Source: Warburgia ugandensis (taxonomy: Eukaryota > Streptophyta > Magnoliopsida > Canellales > Canellaceae). Taken from it: a stretch of 64,000 nt of DNA. The notes below the pieces were generated by a model, which was given only the letters and a program-made list of their open reading frames with translations, searched no databases and was not told the DNA's origin. Both the position numbers and the translations under genes were made by a program. Positions 49,501 through 61,500 of the stretch are shown here, one piece after another. Location of the stretch: NCBI GenBank assembly GCA_035236585.1, contig CP141135.1:7784001-7848000 (forward strand), given 5' to 3'. The stretch's first letter is position 1. Each line of letters starts with the position of its first letter.

Positions 49501-52500
49501 TAAACCATACTTCAAACTTTTGGAAAACAAGAAATCCAACAACATGCTTCTTATTTACTAGGACATTTACAACTTTATGACATGAGTCTCATACATCTAT
49601 TATCAACATATTACAAACTCTTATTTACTAGAGTAGGATATTTGAAATTTCAGTTAGTGCATGCATCTTATACATCTAGTTAAGTTGTCTAATCATTTAC
49701 TAATATATGATTAACATTGTTTCTGATGGCAGGCCAGTCACATGGATATCCATGTCCAAGAATTGAGTATGGACCACTGATATATCTGATCCACGTAGCC
49801 TTATCAATAACTCATATTCAGGGGTTATAGCTTATAATATTATCAACCAATTGACGAATAAGTGCATATGTCAGGCTGCAAGTGTCACCATGTTTGTAAC
49901 CTTATGCCTGATGCACGGGTTTGGGTTGATCAGTAAAACAATAGTAAAGAGAAGATGCAAACATCAGAAGGTGTAATAATATCATGGGAAGCTTGTATTT
50001 AGTAACAAACCTCATAATGTAAACCTCCTGGGCAAATTCTCGCTGCATATCGGCATTCACGCGCTCAGGTTTGAGGACTTTAATTGCTACATCCTGACTA
50101 CAATAACTTCCTCTGTATCTGAATCAATGGAAAAGATCACTTAAGCAAGGACCTATAATATTTATTCTCAGAAACATGAAATGCAAGTATATTTGGTGAA
50201 CCTACAGATCACCATATGACCCAGATGCCACTTTATTTTCGAACTTCAATAGCTTGACATCTATTTCCCAGACATCAGTCCCATCAGTAGGAATCATTAC
50301 ATGTTCAGGAACAGATTCTGTGCCAGTTCGTGCATGCTCAGTGATGGAAGGCGATGGCTGAGGCTTCGACCATGCTTGCTTCTGCAGTACACTCACAAAA
50401 AATAATTCACAATAAGTGCATTCTGCTCATACATAACTAAAAGAATCAAAGAGCACACAGTTCAAATAGTGAAATGAAAAACATATCCAAAAGCTCAACA
50501 ATTAAGGTCATTGGATGCACCCCTCAAGCTAGGGCTTTCCCCATAAGCAACTGTATCAGATCCCGGGTGCGGTGAAAAATGGGCAAGGGTTGCTAGGGCG
50601 TTCTCCTAGAAGCGACGCGCTACATTGGATCCCAGGTGTAGTGATAAATGGGCAAGGGCTGCTATAGCGTCCCCTTGAAAGCAACGTGCTGAATCAGAAC
50701 CCAGGTGCAATGAAAAGTGGATATGGGTTCATGTCATGGAGATCAAGAAGGGCACTGGTAAATAGGATATCTCTAGAGCATAAGATTTGTATTGCCACAT
50801 GGAATATCGGGACATTGATAGGTAAGAGTTTGGAGTTAGTAGACACTATGAAACGTAGGAGAGTCAACATCGCTTGTATCCAAGAAACTAAGTAGAAAGC
50901 GGCTAAAGCTAGAAAAATAGATAGGTAAAAATTATGGCATGTAGGAAAGGATAATAACAGAAATGGCGTAGGAATAATAGTGGATAAAGAATTAAAGGAT
51001 AAAGTTGTGGACGTTAAAAGAATTAGTGATAGAATTATAGTAATAAAACTTGTTCTATGAGAGCATATCATAAATGTTATAAGTGCATACGCAACACAAG
51101 TAGGGTTAGAAGATATAATCAAGAGACAATTTTGAGAAGATATGAAGAGAGTCATGCAAGAAATTCCCAACTCTGAGGGAATATTTATAGAAGTAGACTT
51201 AAATGGCTCTATAGGAAAAGAAAAGGAAGGACATTATAGAATACACGGAGGGTGTGGTATAGGTGAACGAAATGAGATGGGAAAAACTATCCTTGATTTT
51301 GCTTTGTCATATAACCTAACCATTGCAAATACACTCTTTAAGAAGAGGGATGAACACTTAATAACCTTTAAAAGTGCACTTCATAAAAGCCAAATAGACT
51401 TCTTTCTATTTAGGAATACTAAACAATCAATGTGTAAGGATTGTAAGGTAATACTAGGTGAGAGTTTAACCTCACAACATAGGTTATTGGTTATGGATAT
51501 CCATATCAAAAGATGGAGGAAAAGAAATGAACTTAATACGTATCCAAAAACTAAGTGGTGGAACTTAAAAAGAGAGAAAATAACCTCATTCAAAAATAAG
51601 TTGATAGTAGAAGGAAACTGGAACTATAAAACAGAAGTAAATACCATATGAACTAATATGGCTGAGTCCATTAAGAAAGTGGCAAAAGATGTCTTAGGAG
51701 TATTTAAAGGTAAAAGGCTATCAGTAAAGGCAACATGGTGGTGGAGTGAAACAGTGCAAAAAGTTATTAAAGAAAAACGTATGTGTTTTAAAGCATCGCA
51801 GAAAACTAGAAATAATGAAAACTATGAACAATATAAGAATGTTAAAAATGTTGCTAAGAGAATAGTACGTGAGGCTAAACTTAAGCCATATGATGAGCTA
51901 TATAATAGACTAGGAACAAGGGAAGGTGAGAAAGATGTGTTTAAATTTGCAAGAGTAAGAGAATAGAAGGGTAAGGACTTAGATCATGTTAGGTGCATTA
52001 GAAGTGATGATCAAAGGGTATTAGTCAAAGATAATGAGATTAAACAAAAGCAGGAGACGTACTTTCAAAAATTGTTAAATGACAATGGCTCTGAGAATAT
52101 AAGGATTGAAAATACTATAAACCTAAATAACATTGGATATTATAGATATGAACATAGGATTAGAGTACCTAAAGTGAAATAGGCCTTGAAAAAGATGAAA
52201 TCAAGAAAGGCCATGGGGCCCGATGTATACCAATAGAGGTTTGGAAGCATATGGGAGATATTAGGATAGTTTGGCTGACCAAGTTGTTTAACAAAATTAT
52301 AAAATCAAAGAAAATGCCTGATGAGTAGGGGAAAAACTCTATTGTACCAATTTATAAGAATAAAGGAGACATATAGAGCTGCACTAATTATCAAGGGATC
52401 AAACTTATGAGCGACACTATAAAACATTTTGAAAGAGTGATTGAGAAGAAGCTACGTCATGAGACAAGTGTATCGGAGAATCAATTTGGTTTCATGCCTG

Positions 52501-55500
52501 GGAGGTCTACCATGGAAGCTATTTTCTTACTAAGACAATTGATAGAGAAATATAGGGAGAGGAGGAAAGACCTTCACATGGTCTTTATCGACTTAGAGAA
52601 AGCTTATGATAGAGTCTCTAGAGAGTTAATATGGAGGGTATTGGGCAAGAAAGGGGTTTCACGGGGGTATATAGACATAATTAAAGATATGTATGAGGGA
52701 GTGATAACAAATGTTAAGACTGCTAGTGGCGAGACCGGTGATTTTTCTGTTACTGTAGGATTGCACCAAGGATCGACATTGGGTCCATACCTGTTCACAT
52801 TGATTATGGATGAGTTAACAAAACATCTGCACAAGGAGATTCCCTGGTGCATGCTATTTGCAGATAATATAGTCTTAATTGATGAGACAATGGAGGGTGT
52901 AAACACGAAGCTAGAGTTATGGAGATAAGCATTAGAATCTAAAGGATTTAAAATCAGCAGAACTAAGACAAAATATATGGAATGCAATTTTAGCGAGGAG
53001 AGTAGGAGTGGAACACCAATCAAGATTGAGAGGGAGGCTAACCAGAGAATCCAAGCGGGTTGCAACAAATGGAGATGTGCATCTAGAGTTTTGTATGATC
53101 AGCGGTGCCGCTCAAACTAAAAGGAAAATTCTATAGGATGGCCATAAGGCCGGCAATTCTCTATGGATCAGAATGTTGGGCAGTTAAGGAACATCATGCT
53201 TATCGGATAAGCATCGCAAAAATGAGGATGTTGAGATGGATGAGTGGTGAGACAAGAACGGATAAAATTAGGAATGAAAATATTAGAGGAAATCTAGGGG
53301 TAGCACCAATAGGTAACAAGATGAGGGAGATTAGATTTAGATGGTTTGGATATGTCCGAAGGAGACCAAAAACAGCACCGGTTAGAAGGTGTGAGGCAGT
53401 GCAAGTAGAAGGTTTTAAAAGGGCAAGGGGAATGCCCAAAAGAACGTGGATAGAAGTGGTGAGGAAAGATTTAAAAACTTTGGGATTAAATGAAGGCATG
53501 GTAATTAATAGAGAGGAATGGAGGAATAAGATTCATGTGGCTGACCCCTAATTGGGATAAGGTCTTGATGATGATGATGATGATGGATCCACTGTGAAGT
53601 ATGACCACTAAATCCTTGTCTCATATTTGGATTCTGCTCCATATCAGCATACCAGAAGATAGAGGGCAGGTTATTTCATGAATGGCAAAGCCATTAGAAA
53701 GACCAAGCAACAAGTTCAATACCCTGAGACACGCAATGGCTAAAGATCTGACTATCTGAAATACTTGATAGTTGCCGTACTTCACACCTTAGTCTTTAGA
53801 TTGTTCTGACATAAAATGGCAGAATCTCAACAAAGCTTTAATACCGCTTGGACAAATCACTATTTAGTTCCACTTGGACTAATCACTACTAGATCACATT
53901 CACTGCTTTTTCCACCATTACTGATCTACTCCATTTAGGGTCTTAAAGCAAACTAAAAATGATTGGGGAGTGAAACCGAAATCATTGTTTTTCTTTTCTA
54001 TTTCATGGAATGGAGTGAAGCCAAAATCTTCTCTTGAACAAGAAGTGGGATTTGATACTGATCTTCAATAGGTTTTCCTCAATTTCTCTCTATTTACAAA
54101 GCTTCTATTATTCTGGGAGAAGTTTCTTCAGTGATTCACTCAGAAGCTCATTTCTGCACCTTGCAAACAGGAAATAAAATGGATATAACTAGATCTGACA
54201 TTACATCAAACCAGAAAATATATGAGAACCAAACCAGAAATATAGATTATATCCAGAAGATGTAATTTTACATCCAGGTTGTCAAGATTTCTTGACAACT
54301 TCCAAAGATTTTCCTTTCTTCTTATACAATCCAAGGAATGACGGGGATAAAATATGATACACTAAACACCAGTTAATTCAGAAATAAGATCCTTAAGTCT
54401 TTATTTGTTTCAGTCCCAGAAAGGTCCTAGGCATTGAGCATATCCAGTTAACAAAGCCCAATCTGGAAAATGATAAAGCCGCTCTTAGGGCTTAACATGC
54501 TAACCCCATGGGGGCAGGATATTTATACTATATCCCACATGCAAATCACGGCCCAAGAACTGATAATAAATAGATAAATAAAACCTCAACATGCAAGTTT
54601 CGAGTCCATAATCCACCAAAGATGGGATTACAATGAGAAACAAGTAAGCCTAAACCCTTCGTCTACATCGCTTGTCCTATGCAAAATGCTTAAGTATAGC
54701 CAAAAAACCAAGAAGTGAAGTAGTAAAAAGAAATACAAAACAAGATTTTAGCCTTCAAGACCACCATGGATTTTCTTATGCATTTTAGTTAGATCAGAGG
54801 CGACGTCTAAAATCACTGTTTAATTGCACCGGCCAAGTTGACTGGGTTGGTCTATCAGGTCAACCAAAAACTTAGTCAACTCAGGTCAGAAGAAACCTTT
54901 TATATATCAAAAGATGTTACTCTCCTTTCAAGACAATTTGCCAATAATCGTCCATAAGTATCTACACGTCAAGAAGGAATAACAAGAAAGAACAACTCTC
55001 ACCAGGATCCTCAAGGAAATGGATTCGAGTATTTGGAATGAGTTGGTCAAGTGCTATTTCACACACCTACAGGTTGTGGTTTCCAATCCACATAACGTTG
55101 CAGGGGGTAAAAGATTGTCAAGCCAGCACAAATCCTTTCCAAAGAACAGGACCTTTTCTTTGAATGATGATGATAATATAGATAAAGAAGAAGACTACAA
55201 ACTCCAGTTATATTACCATCTCACTTTAAACCCTATGGTGATACTCTATGCTGGACTTTTGCTATAGCAGCTGCTCGTTTTAATAGGTTCTAGGTCAAGG
55301 ATGAAAAACAGTGTGACAGATGACTCTAATACAGTATGCTTACGCAATCCCTCATTGACACTGATTCATACTTAACGCATGAATTGCTAATTTGACCAAC
55401 AATATTTGATTGCAAAAGTAAGGTAAACCAAAGTAGAACATGCAGACGGAAAATTTACCTCAATCTTTAGAATTTCCTTCTCCAAGGCATGTCGAAGCTG

Positions 55501-58500
55501 CTCGGTCTCCTAAAAATTCCAAAAGCAAGTACATGAGCAGTTAGACTATGATTTAAGATGGGAGTAATAGAAAAGGTTTACAGCGCTTAAAACTGTCTTC
55601 TTTAATGGTACTATGGATAAAACATTGTTTGCTACATGAACCTTGTGACTTTGAGAAGGACTGCAACATTGAGAAATACATAAGCAAACAAGAAAGACTG
55701 CCCTCCCCCTGGAAACTATTTGACTAAGAGACAAGATACTTCAAACTCCTATTCTTGGAATTAAAACAACCATCAATACCACTGTCTACTATTCAACATC
55801 CATATATAATCTTCAGCAAAAACATGAACCTGCTCCTGACACTGAATATAATCAATCTGACCAGCAAATGGCTTCAAGGGGCCCCCAATTCTAAGAAGGG
55901 AGTAGCATAATAATGGAACACAAGAAATATTCTATAAAGAACCATGAGTTAAATAGCAAACTCTAGATAGTTCAGTCAGCTCCGAGTAAAGCAACATGAC
56001 CAGCAGTTGCATAATAGCTGCTGATATTGTTGAACTTTCCAAATGCATAATGTTTCCCGAAGACCATTCTTCCTTGCTGGCAGATAAATTAAAGAAATAG
56101 ACTAAATAGAGCAACAATGGGTCTATCAGTCACGAGATAAATAAATCACTACTGAGACCTTAATAGCATCAGAAAAAAATTACATATCAATGTGTAAAAA
56201 ATACCTCATATGGCCAACCATCAACAACAAAAACGTCTAGTGAATAGCCATCCACTGTAGAGAAAGCATGTGCCTCTTGGATGTTCAGACCAATCTCACC
56301 AAGCGAAGAAGTCAACTACAATTACAGTCCGAAAGAATTTCACAAATTAATTCAAAAATGAAAGAAAAATGTCGATAAAATAAGGATCACATTTAAAAAT
56401 TGGACACATGTGAAAAGGGATGTGGCTCATTAGAATAAAAAGGCTCTATTACCTGACTGAGGAGTTTCGGCCTATCATCTGTTGAAAAGGTGATTTCATG
56501 CATGGGCCTACATGATTATCAGAATACAGAAGCTTGAAGCCACCATTCAGAAATAGAAAAGGAAGAACTACTAGGATATTTTTCCCAACATAATACGAGC
56601 TAATTAATTTAATTAACAAACTGAACCTTATAAGGAAACATGGAAATTATAAACACTTCAGACAACAGCTGATGGGTCTAAGACATAATACTTAAACAAG
56701 TTTCAAATCCCAATCTCAAGAGCAAATAGTTTATGACATCAATGATGTAAAGCTCTATACATGCACATACTTAGCATGATTACTCAAAGTTACCAATTCT
56801 CTTTACATATTTTAATCAAGTTCTCAAAGTAAAGACACAATGCGCTCTGCAAGGCATGTGAGGAATATATCCCCAAGGGAAGAAAAAAAGAACAAAGAGA
56901 GGGATAAATGACAGTAAGTATAGGTTCAGAAGAAAAAAGAAAGTAAAACACAGAAAGTGGTCCACTGAGGTGCAGAAAGTGTATAAAACTGAGAGCACAA
57001 GTTCAAACTACAAAAATGTTTTTAGAGGCCTATGGCTCAAGGACTCCTAAATCCAAGCTATAACCAGAATACTGTGATTCTTGGATAAAAAGGTGAGAGA
57101 CCAGTAAGGCATGCTCATTTAGGCATAAGTGTCAGGTATGAGCTGCCACCTCATGAGCTTGACGATGAAAAGTTACATAGGCCAAAAAGGTAAGTACAAA
57201 ATTTAACTTGATGTTGTTTCTTTATGTTAGTGATAAGTGTTTAATTTTACATAAAGACCACCCAATTAGTAGTCATGTGTTATAACTTATAGAGGTAAAT
57301 TAGGGTTTTTGACCAAAATTCGTAACACATGCCCTTTTGACCTAATGACTCAAAATTTTGATATTTTGTAAGTCCAAATGCTAATCCAAAGTATGTGATT
57401 AATCATATTTTTGTAGGATTTAATTAGGCCTTTTCACTTTTTGTAGAAAGCAAGATGGTGATCCGATGGCCGAGAACGATCGGTATGAAAATAGAAGATC
57501 AAGATCAAAAGATCGAGTCAAAGCAGAAAAGACATCAATCCAACATAAGATCAAAGTCAAGATCATCTTAAGGACAGGCAATGGATGCAATTAAAGGAGC
57601 CAAAGGTGGCCAAAGTGGGCCCATGCACAAGCAGTGTAAAGTCCATCACCTTTGCATGGGTTTCACTTAAGCCACTTAGCCATAATCAAGTCATGAATAA
57701 GGTGACAAGTTAAGGAGTCTAACAAACCACTAAAGCTAAGGAATTGAACCATCAAGCTAAGCTAATAGAGCTATCTAAGCCAGCAATGAAGCCAAGCCAA
57801 TGCAACCCCCAAAGTTAACCATCAAAGAAGCTAAATGGAAGGTCATGATTGGAAGAGATTCCAAAGAATTATCCTTTGGATTTATGGGAATATTTTGAAG
57901 AGAATTGAAGGAAATTTCATTAGGATAAGGTGGCATGTGAACCAATAGGAAGAGACCCCTCCATTTTTTTATGTTTTTCCCACTTTTTCCTCACTTTCCA
58001 CCTCACCATTAAGATACACGACGAATTTCACTTTCTATGCAAAAGTCTTACTTTTCTAATACTTCTCCACCTTCTTAAACTCTCATCCAAACCATCCAAC
58101 CAATCCCCACTTCCTAGGAAACCACCTAGCCAATCACTTTTCTCCATCTCACTTCTCTTTCCTATCTTTTCCTACCCATCTCTTTCCTCTCACCTTCTTT
58201 TCTCTCTCCTACCTCATCCCATCCAACTACTTTCCATATTTCAAGGGATTCCATAATTTTTGAAGGGGGAGACGCCTCTTCTTAAAAAAGTGACGTCCTT
58301 CCACCTTAACTCCCTCAAAAGCAGCCCACTTGATGTCTCCTTAAGAAAACCCTAGGTAGCCTCCATCCTAGCCATTCAATCCCTTTAGTTTTCATTCCCA
58401 CCCTACCTTTACTTGAAGCTACCCTAAGAAAATTAGAACACAAAGTATAAAAGAGGCCCAAAAAAAGAAATCAAGGACAACTTTAGAAGGAAGCAAAGAA

Positions 58501-61500
58501 TTCCTCCTCCAAAGTGAGGTGGCATCCTCTTCTTTCACTTCTCCTCTTACCTTTTTGCATTCAAGGATTTTCTCTTAGGGTGGCAGCCATCTCTCCCAAG
58601 CCATTCGAAGCCTCCCTCTTGCATGTTTCCATTGAGTCTTGCACATTAAATTCCAAGTTGGCTCTTCATCACTTTGTTCTTTCCTTGTTCCTTGTTTGCC
58701 TTGTTAAATTGCTTTTATTTGAAGCCTTAGACCCTAGTATTCAAGGACCACAACTCTCTTGTATTGATAGCCAAGAGAGTGTTGACCTCGAATCAATTTC
58801 CTTGCTCCTTGAATCTCCTTAAGTTACTTGACTATCTTTTGCCTTCTTTCTCATCTTTTTCATAAGATCTCTATTGGATATATGCATGGTTGTTTTGGAT
58901 TATACTATTGGATTACATAGAAGAAGATAGAAACAATTTCTTTGGATGTATTTTGATTGTTAAATGGTGCGCACACTCCTTGGATGATGCTCACTACACT
59001 TGTACCTAAAATCCATGTAATGAGATTGATGTTTGGTTTATGATTGAAGTTTACTTTCCATGAATGTTTCATGTGATTTAAATCTTATTTTTCATGGTGG
59101 TTTCAGTTTTGCATGTTCAAGTCCATACATCATTCACATTAGATTATGTGCATCATTTAGATTAATCTTGCATCTAAGAAACATACCATAGTTCCATGCG
59201 CATGGTCTTGAAGTGTGATTCTTTGGAAAGTTGCTTGCTTTGATTTGAGTTTCATGCTTTAGTTAAGATAGTTTCATGCATTCCATGCTAGCCTAGTTTG
59301 CACTTTAGTTCATGTATAATTTCCATGTTTCATATACACATTCTCTCCATCATTATGTTCATGCACAAATTTCATACTCCAGATGCACCATGTTATCTTT
59401 GTTTTGTATGATTTGTTTAGTTCATGTTAAGATTAGTTCTTCATGGTTTAAGTTTAGTTGCATACTAGGATAGTTTCAATTATTTCCAATCTTAGTTTTT
59501 TTTTTAGAAAGTACTAATTTTAGAAAGTTTTAAATTTAGGAAAGTTTTACTTTTAGAAAATGTGTTTTAGGAAAGTTGTTAATTTTAGCATGTTTTAAGT
59601 TTTAGCATAATTTCCATCTTCTTGTATTAATTTTTATTTTTAGTTTAGTAAAAGATCTCTTGAATTTGGCCAAGTGAGATAATTTAAAGTAGGGCCCACT
59701 AGTATCACGACCGTTCGATTCCTCGTGGGATCGACCTCCTCACGTAAATTACTACAACCGATTCGTGCGCTTGAGAGTTTAAACTTAAAATCACAATAGT
59801 TATACCTGTTTTAGCTTGGATTCAAGGTCTTAATATGGTTATTGGGGAAAATATCTTCTTTATCACTGCTATAGGAAGTTACAGGAGGAAGGAGTCAAAA
59901 ATGAGAAACAAGAAAGAACAAAGATGAATTCTTGGGTAGACTTACTACCTGAGGTAAACCAGACCAATCAGCATTTGTATAACCTTCATCATCCCATGTG
60001 TCTACAAGACTTGATTTCCTTGCCTACTAAGACTTCCTTATGTCAAAATATGACAGCCCACTAATATGGCAATCAAAGAGAGATGACAAGCAATGTCTAA
60101 TTTCTAAAGATATGAACCAAAGAAGATAGGTGTCGGATATACTTTGCATTTTGGGAGCTGGCAGAAGGAATAATATTGGATTGAAGGAAATGCAGAAATG
60201 CAAACTCGTAAGGTCTCCATTGGCTGGAGATTTTTCACTGGTAGCAAGTGTTAATCACGGCTATCTATTGTCATAAAGCAGTAAGAAATAACAAATAGTT
60301 GTCTGATCCAATGAAGAGGCTGGGTGTTGGGGCATGGCCACAACAAGAGCAAGGTTTCATTTGGTAGTAACACATACTTCAGGAGTTACAACTTAGACTG
60401 TGTTCTCATAGACAATTTTGTAAAAGGGGGCAGCCCCAGTGCACGAAGCTCCCACATATGTGGGGTCCGGGGAAGGGGCGGACCACAAGGGCCTAAAGTA
60501 CACAGCCTTACATTGCATTTTGCAATAGGCTGTTTCCACACCTTGAACCCTTCACCTCAAGGTCACATGACGACAACTTTTACTGTCGCACCAAGGCTCC
60601 CCTTCCCGTGGACAATTTTGTAACAACCAAAAATGTCAACCTGTAGACGTTTGTGGAAGGGGTGGTGCAGAAGAGCAGGTGAGTTTAATTGACAAGCAGC
60701 AGTTATTCAATGAATACATCAGCTCGAGGAGTGTTAAAAGTAAATCTTAGCATAACCGTGTCACACAGTCTACAGGGATATTTAGTCATTTTGTTTAATT
60801 TTGTAGATTGTGTATCTTAACACATCAAATTGTAAACTGAGACGAACAGAATAGAGAAGACACTCAAGAATATCCTGGGACTTGCTTCTCTACTTCTCTG
60901 TTTCATTTTTCTTCTTCATGATTGATTGAATACAAATTCCACCTTGATTAGACATCACTCTAGCTCCCAATCTGTGAAACCTATTCCATGATTCCAAAGG
61001 AAAGCCAAGATTTTGACTTATGTGGTTCCTTATCTTACAGATGGATGTCATTCAGTACGGATCAAGACCACATGTGGTCACCTCATAATGGTGAGTCACG
61101 CACACAGCCTCCTGTGGAGCCAAAAATTGATCTCCAGAATTGATGCAATAGTGTTTGGTGGTTTGTCCGCCCAATTGGACTAGTACACAGGCTTACACAC
61201 ACATGACGGACATGTGATTTATAGCATGTGTATAGCACTTTAGGATGGTCCACTAGGTCAATGGTTGATGGTCTCAGTTGAACATTCATAACCTAGTCTG
61301 GGAATCAGAAAATGATCTTAACAGTTGGACCTAGTATCAGCTCTCAGCCTACTTGGACCTGCAGCATAAGCAAGCAAACTTGAAGACACAGATACGCACA
61401 CATATATTGATACATATTTGTAAGTATGTCTTTGTGTAGATATCTATATGAAGGTTATGTATATCAAACGCTTTCCACCCAATAAAGCACAAAGGAAACA

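Larger units (their letters stand above)
37277..50381 (-). other. Kinase gene exons 6-10 within the window: N-lobe to activation segment
   Basis: Exons: 50381-50206 (linker and Gly-rich loop ASGSYGDL), 50118-50011 ([15 protein letters not shown] with the ATP-binding Lys), 47365-47292 ([14 protein letters not shown]), 47170-46995 ([15 protein letters not shown] through the catalytic loop [15 protein letters not shown]) and 37372-37277 ([29 protein letters not shown]). The DFG-to-APE exon is 96 nt, in phase, and isolated by introns of 7.1 kb and 9.6 kb. Its donor GTGGAA is weaker than the others. Confidence 0.92.

Noticed and set aside
57930..58822. Plus-strand frames of 108 and 102 codons
   Set aside because: Rich in Ser, Leu and Pro because of pyrimidine-rich DNA, with no domain, inside an LTR-like region.
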